Source: Gammaproteobacteria bacterium UBA2168
GTDB taxonomy: Bacteria; Pseudomonadota; Gammaproteobacteria; Pseudomonadales; Azotimanducaceae
Length of the DNA: 32,718 bases
Assembly (NCBI GenBank): GCA_002327525.1
Contig: DCWG01000043.1
Coordinates: 1-32,718 of the forward strand
Reading direction: 5' to 3'
In this document: piece after piece, positions 12,742-21,480 of the stretch
How the letters are laid out: each line of letters begins with the position of its first letter
Position numbering within the stretch: position 1 is the first letter of the stretch
Notes under the pieces: model-generated
What the model was told of the DNA's origin: nothing
Seen by the model: the letters and a program-made list of their open reading frames with translations, nothing else
The model's database searches: none
Position numbers and translations under genes: made by a program

Positions 12742-13616
12742 CCTGGCTCCCGTGTTTCTTCGAGCACACCGATGAACGAGCGCGCCGCGTTGGACAGTGT
12801 GCGGCCGGGATTGGTGACGCAGCCGAGCGTCCGGTGCAGATGTGGTGCATCCACTTTGAGCTCCGCTAGGTCTTCGGTAAGCAGGCTCCTCGGCAACACG
12901 CTCCAACCGAGCCCCGCGCCCACCAGCATGCCGATGGTCTCCAGATAGTTGGTGGAAAGCGCTGGGTGCAGGGTGAGCCCGCGCGCTTCGAACGTCTCGA
13001 GTACGATTCGGCCTGTATAGGTGACCGTACCGGGTAAAACGGCGCCGTGGCCAGAGAGTTCATCGAGTGTGAGGTGATTGCGAAGGGCTAGAGGGTGTTC
13101 GCGTGAGGTCACGAAGTGCAGCGAGTCGTCCCACAACGGCAGGTAGGTGAGATCCGCCTCGCCCTCCGGATCGAGCGTCACCACGGCAAGTTCCGCGCGG
13201 CCCTGACGGATGAGATCGTGGGCAGCCTCCGAGTCCTCGAACTGGATATCGAGCTGCACGTCCGGGTACAGCGCCCTGTAGCTGCGCAGCACCGGCGCCA
13301 GGCGGTGAAGTCCGACGTGGTGGGATGTCGCCAGATCCAGCACGCCGTCGACGCGTTCGTGCAGGTTCATGATCATGCGCCGGGTGTCGCTGACCTGGGC
13401 GAGTATCTGTTCGGCACGGGGTTTCAGGAGCTTACCGGCATCGGTGAGATGAATGGAGCGGCCGATTCGGTCGAACAGGCGTACCTCCAGCTCGTTTTCC
13501 AGATTCTGCACGCGCTTGGTGACGGCCGGTTGACTGATGTGCAGGGCAGTGGCCGCGCGCGAGAAGGAGCCGTGCTGGGTTACGGAAAGGAAAGCGCTGA
13601 GATCGGACCATTGCAT
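12735..13616 (-). CDS. LysR-family transcriptional regulator, divergent from leuC
   Basis: This is a 293-residue LysR-type activator or repressor. The winged helix-turn-helix is at about 17-43 (SFSRAATALHISQPAVTKRV), followed by the linker helix and RLFDRIGRSIHLTDAG. The rest is the periplasmic-binding-protein-like effector domain (for example RAELAVVTLDPEGEADLTYLP). I start it at the ATG on the minus strand at 13616 because LysR homology begins with MQWSDLSAFL; the open frame runs further upstream to 13754, into leuC, without homology. It is divergent from leuC with a 76-bp gap between the lysR start and the upstream leuC ATG. P. aeruginosa has a LysR gene in the same place, as I recall. Control of leuCDB, and of its own gene, is an inference from position and the palindrome at 13660-13674; the effector is unknown. 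Confidence 0.93.
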   Translation of the reverse strand: MQWSDLSAFLSVTQHGSFSRAATALHISQPAVTKRVQNLENELEVRLFDRIGRSIHLTDAGKLLKPRAEQILAQVSDTRRMIMNLHERVDGVLDLATSHHVGLHRLAPVLRSYRALYPDVQLDIQFEDSEAAHDLIRQGRAELAVVTLDPEGEADLTYLPLWDDSLHFVTSREHPLALRNHLTLDELSGHGAVLPGTVTYTGRIVLETFEARGLTLHPALSTNYLETIGMLVGAGLGWSVLPRSLLTEDLAELKVDAPHLHRTLGCVTNPGRTLSNAARSFIGVLEETREPGI

Positions 13617-13659
13617 GCGTGCAGCCTGAACTGGCAGTGGTGTGATTAATTCTAAATTG

Positions 13660-13674
13660 TTATCGAATAGATAA
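13660..13674. promoter_or_regulatory. Candidate LysR-type operator
   Basis: TTATC-GAATA-GATAA is a perfect 5-bp inverted repeat with a 5-bp spacer, and it contains the T-N11-A pattern (13661-13673) that defines LysR-family binding sites. It sits in the AT-rich gap between the divergent lysR gene and leuC, about 44 bp from the lysR start and 19 bp from the upstream leuC ATG. The gap must hold the promoters for both directions, but no pair of -35/-10 boxes stands out. Confidence 0.6.
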
Positions 13675-13752
13675 AAACAATCCATTAGTGTTATGGATTG
13701 GCTTTCCCTACCATACGCGCCCCAATCACCCGAAGCGGCGGCGAAGCAGCGC

Positions 13753-15162
13753 ATGGCAACGCTCTATGACAAGATCTGGGCCGATCACCTGGTTGGTGAA
13801 CGTGCTGACGGTCAGCAGATCCTCTATATCGATCAACAACTTCTGCACGAGGTCACTTCGCCACAGGCATTCGAGGGCTTGCGGCTGGCCGGACGTGAGC
13901 CGTGGCGGTTGGCGGCCAACCTCGCCACTCCAGACCATAACGTGCCGACCGAGGGCAGGGATCTGGGACTGTCCGGCATCGATGATTCGGTGGCTCTCGA
14001 GCAGGTGGTGACGCTGGATGACAACTGCAAGAGGTATGGTATTCGTCAGTTCGACATCCTGGATGTACGGCAGGGTATCGTGCACGTGGTGGGTCCCGAG
14101 CAGGGTGTCACACTGCCCGGCATGACCATTGTGTGCGGCGACTCGCACACCTCGACTCACGGCGCCTTCGCGGCACTCGCACAGGGCATCGGCACCTCCG
14201 AGGTGGAGCACGTGCTGGCGACGCAGTGCCTGGTACAGCGCAAGATGCGCAACATGGCGGTGCGCTGCTCCGGTGCGCTCGCAGCGGGCGTGTCGGCCAA
14301 GGACCTGATCCTGAAGATCATCGGCGATCTCGGTACGGACGGCGCGACCGGCCATACCATCGAATATCTGGGAGAAGCGATCTCGGCGCTGTCGATGGAG
14401 GGACGGATGACGGTGTGCAACATGTCCATAGAAGCGGGAGCCCGTGCCGGCCTCGTTGCCGTGGACGACGTCACCCTCGAGTACGTGCAGGGTCGCCCGT
14501 TCGCGCCAGTGGGTGCGTTGTGGGATGAGGCACAGGCGCACTGGCGTACGTTACACAGCGATGCGGACGCACGGTTCGACGTCGAGTATCAGCTGGATGC
14601 ATCGAGCGTGGCGCCGCAGGTGAGTTGGGGGACGTCTCCCGAAATGGTCGTGGGTGTCGATGAGACGACGCCCGACTCTGTATCCTCGGGCGATCCGCAC
14701 CAGGCGGATTCCATACGCCGGGCGCTCGAATACATGGGGCTCGCACCCGGTCAGCCAATCACGGACATTCAACTGGACCGCGTGTTCATCGGCTCTTGTA
14801 CGAATGCGCGCATCGAGGATTTGCGGGATGCCGCGGCGGTGCTTCGGGGGCGTGAGGTGGCTGGCAACGTGAAGCAAGCCATGGTGGTGCCTGGCTCCGG
14901 CCTTGTTAAAGCACAGGCCGAGGAGGAAGGGCTAGTGGAGGTCTTCACCGCCGCGGGTTTTCAGTGGCGCGATCCAGGATGCTCTATGTGCCTGGCCATG
15001 AATCCGGACAAGCTGCTACCCGGCGAGCACTGTGCATCTACCTCCAACCGTAACTTCGAGGGGCGGCAGGGCCACGGCGGACGTACCCATCTGGTGAGTC
15101 CCGCCATGGCGGCGGCAGCCGCGGTGCGGGGACACTTCGCCGACGTGAGGGACATGCTATGA
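13753..15162 (+). CDS. leuC: 3-isopropylmalate dehydratase, large subunit
   Basis: LeuC is the iron-sulfur subunit of isopropylmalate isomerase, which interconverts 2- and 3-isopropylmalate in leucine synthesis together with LeuD. From ATG 13753 the protein has 469 residues (E. coli 466). The [4Fe-4S] ligands are C349 in GSCTN and C410/C413 in PGCSMC. Other strong matches are [39 protein letters not shown] and [20 protein letters not shown]. The frame is open from ATG 13693, which would add 20 residues without homology. I prefer 13753 because alignment with the family begins at MATLYDKIW and GAAG precedes it at 13743-13746. The stop overlaps the leuD start by ATGA. Confidence 0.95.
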   Translation: MATLYDKIWADHLVGERADGQQILYIDQQLLHEVTSPQAFEGLRLAGREPWRLAANLATPDHNVPTEGRDLGLSGIDDSVALEQVVTLDDNCKRYGIRQFDILDVRQGIVHVVGPEQGVTLPGMTIVCGDSHTSTHGAFAALAQGIGTSEVEHVLATQCLVQRKMRNMAVRCSGALAAGVSAKDLILKIIGDLGTDGATGHTIEYLGEAISALSMEGRMTVCNMSIEAGARAGLVAVDDVTLEYVQGRPFAPVGALWDEAQAHWRTLHSDADARFDVEYQLDASSVAPQVSWGTSPEMVVGVDETTPDSVSSGDPHQADSIRRALEYMGLAPGQPITDIQLDRVFIGSCTNARIEDLRDAAAVLRGREVAGNVKQAMVVPGSGLVKAQAEEEGLVEVFTAAGFQWRDPGCSMCLAMNPDKLLPGEHCASTSNRNFEGRQGHGGRTHLVSPAMAAAAAVRGHFADVRDML

Positions 15163-15839
15163 AAGCCTTCGAGAAGACAGAAGGGATCGTTGCGCCACTG
15201 GACAGGGTCAATGTGGATACCGATCAGATAATCCCGAAGCAGTTTCTGAAATCCGTCAAGCGTACGGGTTTCGGCGACAATCTGTTCGATGGCTGGCGTT
15301 ATATGGATGAGGGCGAAGTTGGCGTCACACCGAACGAGCGCCGGGTCAACCATGAGTTCGTGCTCAATCGGCCGCGCTTCCAGGATGCGAAGATTCTGCT
15401 CGCCAGGCGCAACTTCGGTTGCGGCTCGAGTCGTGAACATGCGGTATGGGCGTTGATGGAGTTTGGATTCGAGGTGGTGATCGCTCCGAGTTTTGCCGAT
15501 ATTTTCTTTAATAACTGCTTTAAAAATGGCTTGTTACCTATTGTTTTAAATGAAGAAATAGTAGGAGAGCTCTTTGAGGCAGTAGAGGCGGAAGAGAATT
15601 TTGCTTTGCGGGTGGATCTCGCCGCACAGACCGTGGCCACCCCGAGCGGTCAGGTGTTCGGTTTCGACATGGACGGACTCGCCAGGGACAAGCTGCTGCG
15701 GGGTCTCGATGACATCGGGCTCACGCTGGATGCCGTGGATCGGATACGCGCTTTCGAGCAGGAATACTTCGAGCGCCGCGCGTGGCTCGGGACGGCACGT
15801 GAACGGGTCGTACTCGATGAGCTGGACGAGGGAGTTTAG
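15159..15839 (+). CDS. leuD: 3-isopropylmalate dehydratase, small subunit
   Basis: LeuD is the swivel-domain partner of LeuC in isopropylmalate isomerase. It has 226 residues, somewhat longer than the 201 of E. coli because of a C-terminal tail ending VLDELDEGV. Characteristic segments are [19 protein letters not shown] near the start and [17 protein letters not shown] in the middle. The ATG at 15159 overlaps the leuC stop. Its base composition is odd: from about 15491 to 15600 the DNA falls to roughly 34% GC (about 22% in 15501-15560), with TTA, TTT and AAA codons, while the encoded segment ([18 protein letters not shown]) is the conserved family sequence. It is therefore not an insertion of foreign coding sequence. 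Confidence 0.96.
   Translation: MKAFEKTEGIVAPLDRVNVDTDQIIPKQFLKSVKRTGFGDNLFDGWRYMDEGEVGVTPNERRVNHEFVLNRPRFQDAKILLARRNFGCGSSREHAVWALMEFGFEVVIAPSFADIFFNNCFKNGLLPIVLNEEIVGELFEAVEAEENFALRVDLAAQTVATPSGQVFGFDMDGLARDKLLRGLDDIGLTLDAVDRIRAFEQEYFERRAWLGTARERVVLDELDEGV
15491..15600 (+). other. AT-rich island inside leuD
   Basis: GC content counted by hand is 37 of 110 bases, and only 13 of 60 in 15501-15560, against about 60% around it. The reading frame is intact and the protein is conserved, so the change is almost entirely in synonymous codons (TTA, TTT, ATT, AAA, AAT). It may be a patch of imported low-GC DNA, a rare-codon pause, or a buried regulatory element; the sequence alone does not decide. 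Confidence 0.7.
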
Positions 15840-15842
15840 ACG

Positions 15843-16946
15843 ATGGCAGCGAGATCAATACTCATCCTTCCCGGAGACGGCATCGGCCCCGAGGTGGTGG
15901 GCGTGGCTCGTCAGGTGATGCAGCGCGCGGCCGTAGACTCCGGTCTCGAGCTGAAAGTCAGCGAGGGTATCCTGGGCGGCGTTGCCATCGACAGCGCCGG
16001 CACCTCGCTGCCTGAAGATACCCTCGAAGCTGCGCGCGCATCCGATGCCGTGTTGCTCGGCGCGGTAGGCGGACCGCATTGGGACGATCTGCCGATGGAC
16101 CAGCGTCCGGAAAAGGGGCTGCTCGGCCTGCGCGCGGGGCTCGGACTGTTCGCCAATCTCCGCCCGGCACTGTCGTTCGCACCATTGGCGCAAGCGAGCT
16201 CTCTGAAGAGCGAACTGGTGGCCGGTCTCGACATCCTGATCGTGCGCGAATTGACCGGAGGCATCTACTTCGGCGAGCCGCGTGGCGTGGAGCTGATCAA
16301 CAACGAGCGTGTCGGACGCAATACCTATGTGTACGCGGAACACGAGATCGAACGTATCGCGCGCGTGGCATTCGAACTGGCGGGTAAGCGGACCGGGCGG
16401 CTGTGTTCGGTCGATAAAGCCAATGTGCTGGAGGTCACCCAGTTGTGGAGAGAAGTGGTCACGCGGACAGCTCAGGACTATCCGGATGTCGAGTTGTCAC
16501 ACATGTACGTAGACAACGCCGGCATGCAACTGGTGAGGGCACCGAAGCAGTTCGACGTTCTCGTCACCGGCAACATGTTTGGCGATATCCTCTCTGATGT
16601 CGCCGCCATGCTGACGGGATCGCTGGGAATGCTGCCCTCAGCGAGCCTCGGCGCCACGGGCCAGGGGTTGTTCGAGCCGGTGCACGGCTCCGCCCCGGAC
16701 ATCGCCGGGCAGGACAAGGCCAACCCGCTGGCCACCATCCTCTCGGTGGCGATGATGTTCCGCTATAGCCTCGAATGCGGGGCCGCCGCGGATCGCATCG
16801 AGGCGGCGGTCGACCAGGTGCTGGCTCGGGGTCTGCGTACCTCGGACATACTCACCAGGGGTGCTGCGACAGGGATGCGCGAAGTAGGCACCAGCGAGAT
16901 AGGCGATGCGGTGCTGAGGGCGTTGGAAACGGGAGATGAAAGATGA
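15843..16946 (+). CDS. leuB: 3-isopropylmalate dehydrogenase
   Basis: LeuB oxidises and decarboxylates 3-isopropylmalate to 2-oxoisocaproate with NAD+, the step before final transamination to leucine. The protein has 367 residues. It begins [20 protein letters not shown], and has [12 protein letters not shown], the substrate/specificity loop [14 protein letters not shown], the catalytic lysine in [12 protein letters not shown], and the metal-binding signature [20 protein letters not shown] lies upstream of ATG 15843, and the gap to leuD is only 3 bp. In P. aeruginosa I recall an extra gene between leuD and leuB; it is absent here. The stop overlaps the asd start (ATGA), tying leucine synthesis to the aspartate pathway in one operon. 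Confidence 0.97.
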   Translation: MAARSILILPGDGIGPEVVGVARQVMQRAAVDSGLELKVSEGILGGVAIDSAGTSLPEDTLEAARASDAVLLGAVGGPHWDDLPMDQRPEKGLLGLRAGLGLFANLRPALSFAPLAQASSLKSELVAGLDILIVRELTGGIYFGEPRGVELINNERVGRNTYVYAEHEIERIARVAFELAGKRTGRLCSVDKANVLEVTQLWREVVTRTAQDYPDVELSHMYVDNAGMQLVRAPKQFDVLVTGNMFGDILSDVAAMLTGSLGMLPSASLGATGQGLFEPVHGSAPDIAGQDKANPLATILSVAMMFRYSLECGAAADRIEAAVDQVLARGLRTSDILTRGAATGMREVGTSEIGDAVLRALETGDER

Positions 16947-17956
16947 CGGACAAGGTCAACGTGGCGATCGCCGGCGCGACGGGGGCGGTAGGCGAAACGC
17001 TTATCGAGATCCTTCAACAGCGGGAATTCCCGGTCGCCAATCTGTATCTGCTGGCGAGTGAGCGTTCCGAGGGGAAGCGGCTGCAGTTTCGTGGCTCCGC
17101 GGTGAAAGTGCAGCGCCTTGATGAATTCGATTTCAGTCTCGCGGACATCGGTCTCTTTTCGGCCGGTGGCAGCCTGTCGGCACAATTCGCTCCGCGCGCC
17201 GCGAAGGCTGGCTGTGTGGTTATCGACAACACCTCCGAGTTTCGCTACGACGACGACGTGCCGCTAATCGTGCCGGAGGTCAATCCGCAATGCATCGACG
17301 AGCATAAAAAGCGCAACATCATTGCTAATCCGAACTGCTCCACCATTCAGATGGTGGTGGCGCTCAAGCCCATTCATGACGCCGTTGGCATCGAGCGTAT
17401 CAATGTGTGCACCTACCAGGCGGTTTCGGGTGCCGGTGCCGGTGGGGTACGCGAACTGGCGGGGCAGACGGCCAACCTGCTGAACGCCAAGCCGGTGGAG
17501 AGTTCGGTGATGCCGCAGCAGATTGCCTTCAATGCGATTCCGCATATCGATTCCTTTCAGGACAACGGCTACACGCGTGAAGAAATGAAGATGGTGTGGG
17601 AGACGCGCAAGATTCTGGAGGATGACTCGATTCGGGTAAACTCGACCTGCGTGCGTATTCCGGTTTTCTATGGTCACTCCGAAGCCGTGCACATCGAGAC
17701 GCGCACAGCCATCGAACCTGCCGACGTACGGGCCCTGCTCGAGCAAGCCCAGGGCGTGACGGTAATCGACCGGCATGAGGCAAATGGCTATCCCACGGCG
17801 GTCGCCGAGGGTGCCGGCAGTGATTCCGTGTACGTGGGGCGTATCCGTGCCGACATCTCCCATCCGAGGGGTGTGAACATGTGGGTGGTCTCCGACAATG
17901 TACGCAAGGGGGCTGCTCTTAACAGTGTGCAGATCGCGGAACTGCTGCTCGGCTGA
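16943..17956 (+). CDS. asd: Aspartate-semialdehyde dehydrogenase
   Basis: Asd reduces aspartyl phosphate to aspartate semialdehyde, the branch point to lysine, diaminopimelate (cell wall), methionine and threonine. The 337-residue protein has the NADP-binding start [20 protein letters not shown], the active-site nucleophile C132 in NPNCST, and the conserved [16 protein letters not shown] region with the catalytic histidine. The shorter length and motif spacing suggest the branch of the family found in Gram-positives and as a second form in Vibrio and Pseudomonas, rather than the 367-residue E. coli type; this is a judgement from memory. Only one copy occurs here, although Pseudomonas carries two adjacent asd-like genes. 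It is coupled to leuB by a 4-nt overlap and followed by the long leader of fimV. Confidence 0.95.
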   Translation: MTDKVNVAIAGATGAVGETLIEILQQREFPVANLYLLASERSEGKRLQFRGSAVKVQRLDEFDFSLADIGLFSAGGSLSAQFAPRAAKAGCVVIDNTSEFRYDDDVPLIVPEVNPQCIDEHKKRNIIANPNCSTIQMVVALKPIHDAVGIERINVCTYQAVSGAGAGGVRELAGQTANLLNAKPVESSVMPQQIAFNAIPHIDSFQDNGYTREEMKMVWETRKILEDDSIRVNSTCVRIPVFYGHSEAVHIETRTAIEPADVRALLEQAQGVTVIDRHEANGYPTAVAEGAGSDSVYVGRIRADISHPRGVNMWVVSDNVRKGAALNSVQIAELLLG

Positions 17957-18060
17957 CATGATCAGGGTCTAATGTGCCGTGGTGGCTTTTACCCGCCAGA
18001 ATTTACTGTCATCATTGCGACTTACTGCAAACTGTAGGCAACCTTTCTAGGCTATGTTCG

Positions 18061-18093
18061 CCAGTTGGATGGTGCTTGTGGCCATAGAACTGG
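18061..18093 (+). repeat. Imperfect hairpin in the fimV leader
   Basis: CCAGTT (18061-18066) pairs with AACTGG (18088-18093), and inside it ATGG (18069-18072) pairs with CCAT (18082-18085). A 2x2 internal loop separates the stems and a 9-nt loop closes them. The two-stem layout suggests RNA structure rather than a protein-binding palindrome. Confidence 0.45.
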
Positions 18094-18128
18094 AGTGAGC
18101 CGGTCAGAAACGATCCGGGATCAGCACG

Positions 18129-18158
18129 GGCTGGTCGGGAATTTGTGAGAGACCAGCC
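18129..18158 (+). repeat. Inverted repeat in the fimV leader
   Basis: GGCTGGTC (18129-18136) and GACCAGCC (18151-18158) are perfect 8-bp complements with a 14-nt spacer. No U-tract follows, so it is not a normal terminator. It lies 125 bp upstream of the chosen fimV start. Confidence 0.5.
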
Positions 18159-18283
18159 AAGGACTAGGCAACAAAGGTGATAATCGTGCACAGGACGGCA
18201 TGAATACGCAAAATCTGCCAAGGCTGAAATCGATCCGTTCGGGGTTGCGGTTACCTATTTTTTCGACAAAGAGAGGCTCATCT

Positions 18284-20590
18284 ATGCGCAACACCATGCT
18301 GAGCCGGGTTCGCGCCTGCCTGCTGGCTGCCGCTGTCGCGGTCGCCGGTCAGAGCTGGGCCCTGGGCTTGGGTGAAATCGAACTCGATTCGGCGCTCAAT
18401 GAACGCCTGGTCGCGGAGATCGAGCTGCTCGATGCAGGCACACTGCAGCCTACCGAGATTCTGGTCTCGCTTGCGTCGCGTGAAGACTTCGAACGGGTTG
18501 GAGTGGAACGTTTTTTCTACCTCACCGACCTGAGGTTCGAAGTGGCTGAAGGAGCGCGCGGCAAAATCATCAAGGTGACGAGTTCGCAACCCATTTCGGA
18601 ACCCTATCTGAACTTCATCGTGGAAGTGTACTGGCCGAGTGGACGGTTACTGCGCGAATACACACTGCTGCTTGACCCGCCAACCTATGGCGAAACTGTT
18701 GCCGCGCCGGTCACGCCACCTGCGCCGGAACCGGCTCCCGTGACCGCCGGAACCGTGGAGCGACCGGCGGAACCGGCTCCTGAGCGTGTGACCGAGCAAA
18801 GTTCCGGTACACGTGTGGATCTCGCCCGTGCGACTCAACGCGAGCCGATGCCGGTGGGTGAAGACGAATACCGGATGACGGGTCGCAACGACACCTTGTG
18901 GAAGATCGCAATCGATACTCTGCCGGCAAAAGACATCACGGTGAAGCAGAACATGCTCGCACTACAGCGTAAGAACCCGAGAGCCTTCATCCGCAACAAC
19001 ATCAACTTGCTGAAGGCGGGCTATGTGTTACGGCTGGCCGATGCCGAGGAAGCGCGTCTGCTCACGGCGCAAGCTGCAGCGAACGAAGTGCATCAGCAAT
19101 CGGAGGACTGGCGCGCGGGTGTGACCCGCGAACCACCACAGCGTATCGTCGAGACACCCTCGGGCCTCGACGAAAGCGAAGATGCGGTGCTAAGAAGCCA
19201 GGTGGATGCGACGCCCGCGCCGCAGCGCGAGCAGCAACAGGAGGAGGCTGAAGGCCAGTTGCGCATCGTCGCGGGTGAGGGCGACAGTGCGCGCGGCAGC
19301 GAAGTCAGCGCTGACACGCAAGCGAACCTCGCCGACGCACTGGAGGGGCTCGGTCGGTTGCAAAGGCGCGTGGACGAGGTGGAAGTCGAGGCTGCGCGCG
19401 AACAGGAACTCTCGATGCGACAGATCGAAGTGAAGGACCGGCAGCTGGAGTTGCGCGACCGGCAAATCGCCGAGCTGCAGGAACAGCTGGCCGAGACACG
19501 CGATCAGCTCGAGGAAATGCAGCAGAATCAAAACCAAAGTGCGCCAGCGCAGGGAGAACCTTGGTGGTCGTCCCCGTACACGCTGGGTGCGTTGCTGGTT
19601 ACTTTGGTGTTGATTCTGGTCGTCGTGCTGTTCAAGTCCCGTCGGCGTGAGCCTGACGAAGGCTACCTCCCGGAAGCCGCCGTCATGCCGGTGATAGACG
19701 ACGATGCGGACACGCCGGCGCTGGCCCAGGAAGAAGAGGACGATCCGGAACCGACCGTCGTCCTACCGCTGGACGTGGACGAAGACGAGGAAGAACTCCA
19801 TTCGTTCTCCGCTGAGCCGGAAAACGAAACCCGTTCGGAGACGGGCAATGTCACCGGAGAAGCGGATATCTACATCGCCTATGGACGCTATGCACAGGCG
19901 GTGAACCTGTTGAATGGGGTGCTCGCCGAGGATCCCGAGCGCTACGACGTGAGGCTGAAGCTGCTCGAAACGTTCATTGACACACAGGACCGGGATGCCT
20001 TTGATGCCCAGATGGCCGAGCTGGTGGCCCGCTGTGACGAGGAAGAAGTGCTGTTCTCGGCGCGGGAACTGGAAGGCCGCTTTGGAGACAGCGAAACGCA
20101 ATCGAATGAGGTTACCGACGACCCTGAAACCGCTTCCGTTCAGCAGGGCGCGACAGTGACACCGATCAACGAGCTGGTACTCGCGTCACAGGACACCGGC
20201 GGGCAGCCGCAGCCGTTTGAAGAGCATGACGTCGAAGACGAACCCGCCGATATGCTGGATGTATCGGGGCAAGCGGCAGATGCGGATGACGAGTTTGACT
20301 TCGAGTTGGAACTGGGCGACTTCGGCGAAGACCTCTCGGACGTGGCCGGAACCCAAGAAGAAACGGAAGAACGCAGTGTGGGCCCGTGGCTCGACTTCGA
20401 CGACGGCGACCAGGATTTCAGCTTCGACGATGCTAAAGACAGCGCCGCCACCAAGCTCGATCTGGCACGCGCCTATATCGACATGAACGACAGTGAGGGC
20501 GCACGCGAGATCCTGGCCGAGGTATTAGGTGAGGGCAATGACCAACAGCAGAGTGCTGCGAGGGACCTGCTCGACGGCATATCCGACTGA
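18284..20590 (+). CDS. fimV: FimV-family peptidoglycan-binding polar hub protein
   Basis: FimV is an inner-membrane protein that organises the cell pole and supports type IV pilus function in Pseudomonas. From ATG 18284 it has 768 residues. It has a signal peptide (cut after about A26), the FimV N-terminal domain LGLGEIELDSALNERLVAEIELLDAG, then a Pro/Ala/Glu linker. A LysM domain lies near 193-248 (MTGRNDTLWKIAIDTLPA), a coiled coil near 346-415, one membrane span near 430-449, and then a very acidic cytoplasmic part. A TPR-like segment is at about 525-585, and the conserved FimV C-terminal domain at about 722-768 (TKLDLARAYIDMNDSEGA). I chose 18284 over the in-frame ATG at 18200 because the signal peptide and a ribosome binding site are there. 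The asd-fimV-truA order supports the call. Confidence 0.94.
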   Translation: MRNTMLSRVRACLLAAAVAVAGQSWALGLGEIELDSALNERLVAEIELLDAGTLQPTEILVSLASREDFERVGVERFFYLTDLRFEVAEGARGKIIKVTSSQPISEPYLNFIVEVYWPSGRLLREYTLLLDPPTYGETVAAPVTPPAPEPAPVTAGTVERPAEPAPERVTEQSSGTRVDLARATQREPMPVGEDEYRMTGRNDTLWKIAIDTLPAKDITVKQNMLALQRKNPRAFIRNNINLLKAGYVLRLADAEEARLLTAQAAANEVHQQSEDWRAGVTREPPQRIVETPSGLDESEDAVLRSQVDATPAPQREQQQEEAEGQLRIVAGEGDSARGSEVSADTQANLADALEGLGRLQRRVDEVEVEAAREQELSMRQIEVKDRQLELRDRQIAELQEQLAETRDQLEEMQQNQNQSAPAQGEPWWSSPYTLGALLVTLVLILVVVLFKSRRREPDEGYLPEAAVMPVIDDDADTPALAQEEEDDPEPTVVLPLDVDEDEEELHSFSAEPENETRSETGNVTGEADIYIAYGRYAQAVNLLNGVLAEDPERYDVRLKLLETFIDTQDRDAFDAQMAELVARCDEEEVLFSARELEGRFGDSETQSNEVTDDPETASVQQGATVTPINELVLASQDTGGQPQPFEEHDVEDEPADMLDVSGQAADADDEFDFELELGDFGEDLSDVAGTQEETEERSVGPWLDFDDGDQDFSFDDAKDSAATKLDLARAYIDMNDSEGAREILAEVLGEGNDQQQSAARDLLDGISD
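18726..18780 (+). repeat. Short direct repeat in the fimV linker
   Basis: CGGAACCGGCTCC occurs at 18726-18738 and 18768-18780, exactly 42 bp (14 codons) apart in the same frame. It encodes repeated Pro-Glu/Ala-Pro text in the linker before the LysM domain. A partial third copy (CCGGAACCG) lies between them. It probably reflects slippage in a linker with few constraints. Confidence 0.7.
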
Positions 20591-20656
20591 TCAGGCTTCC
20601 CGGGTAGCACCGCTACTCGGCGGATTGAACACGCTTCGGGTTTTTCCGCGCTCGTC

Positions 20657-21442
20657 ATGCGGGTAGCTCTGGGGCTCGAATACCATGGTGGTGCGTTTCA
20701 CGGCTGGCAGCGTCAGGTTGACGTTCCCTCGGTGCAGTCAGATGTTGAGCGGGCTTTGTCCCGGGTGGCCGATCATCCTGTGAGCGTGGTGGCCGCTGGC
20801 AGGACTGACAGGGGTGTACACGCAACCGCGCAGGTCGCGAGTTTCGAAACGTCATCGAAACGACCGATGAAGGCTTGGCGTCTTGGAACCAATTCGCATA
20901 CAAGCCGCGAGGTCAAGGTGTTGTGGGCGAGAGAGGTCGCGGATGACTTTCACGCCCGTTATTCGGCTGTCGCGCGTCGCTATACCTACCTCTATCTCAT
21001 GAGAAACGATGCATCGCCCCTCCTGAATGGGCTCGCCACACCATCTTCTCATCTCGATGCGGACGCCATGCACCGGGCCGCCCAGGCTCTGGTTGGAGAA
21101 CAGGACTTCAGTAGTTTCCGTGCGGCGGGATGCCAGTCGGCATCCGCCCAGCGACGGGTGAATTACTTGCGAGTCCATCGGCAGGGGCCCTTTGCAGTGC
21201 TCGAGGTGGAGGCCAACGCCTTTGTGTTGCACATGGTCCGCAACATGGCGGGTGCGCTGGCGCTCGTGGGAAGTGGTGAGCGACACGAGGGCTGGGTCGG
21301 CGAGTTACTGCGTGCGCGAGACCGGCGGGTCGCGGGCCCCACGGCGCCCTCACAGGGACTCTACCTGACGGGTGTGACCTATCCCGGGATGGACTTTCCA
21401 CAGCCGCATCTCCCGCCCCCGCTGGCCGCCCTGGAACGCTGA
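20657..21442 (+). CDS. truA: tRNA pseudouridine(38-40) synthase
   Basis: TruA isomerises uridines 38-40 in the anticodon arm of many tRNAs. The protein has 261 residues. The start MRVALGLEYHGGAFHGWQRQ is typical, and the catalytic aspartate is D51 in AGRTDRGVHATAQV. Further matches are DFHARYSAVARRYTYL, DFSSFRAAGCQS and HMVRNMAGALALVGSG. The ribosome binding site is weak. It follows fimV after 66 bp; that gap has a small hairpin (GTAGC/GCTAC at 20604-20616) but no terminator. The fimV-truA-trpF order is the one known from Pseudomonas. Confidence 0.96.
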   Translation: MRVALGLEYHGGAFHGWQRQVDVPSVQSDVERALSRVADHPVSVVAAGRTDRGVHATAQVASFETSSKRPMKAWRLGTNSHTSREVKVLWAREVADDFHARYSAVARRYTYLYLMRNDASPLLNGLATPSSHLDADAMHRAAQALVGEQDFSSFRAAGCQSASAQRRVNYLRVHRQGPFAVLEVEANAFVLHMVRNMAGALALVGSGERHEGWVGELLRARDRRVAGPTAPSQGLYLTGVTYPGMDFPQPHLPPPLAALER

Positions 21443-21480
21443 GACAGGGCGTTCGGGTTTGGGTAGACTACGCCGCCTTC

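Larger units (their letters stand above)
17957..18283 (+). promoter_or_regulatory. Intergenic leader of fimV
   Basis: This 327-bp gap is the longest stretch without a gene in the window. It contains two inverted repeats (18061-18093 and 18129-18158), which could fold in the fimV transcript, and ends with AGAGAGGC just before the fimV ATG. An alternative upstream ATG at 18200 falls inside it. No convincing promoter boxes or terminator for asd can be pointed to. A possible TTGTGA/TAGGCA pair around 18144-18171 is too weak to call. Confidence 0.5.

Noticed and set aside
17990..18100. Possible cyclic-di-GMP riboswitch upstream of fimV
   Set aside because: TGCAAACTG and AGGCAACC hint at the GEMM motif, but the key conserved blocks (CACGCA, GACGCAAAGCC, GGTAGC) are not present in order. 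Only generic hairpins can be supported.
18200..18283. Longer fimV beginning at ATG 18200
   Set aside because: The extra 28 residues are charged and would bury the signal peptide; the ATG at 18284 has a better ribosome binding site.
20591..20656. Terminator between fimV and truA
   Set aside because: GTAGC-ACC-GCTAC is a short hairpin without a following T-run; the T5 at about 20640 is not preceded by a stem.
21443..21480. trp leader peptide or attenuator before trpF
   Set aside because: The gap is only 38 bp, with no Trp-codon run and no alternative hairpins.
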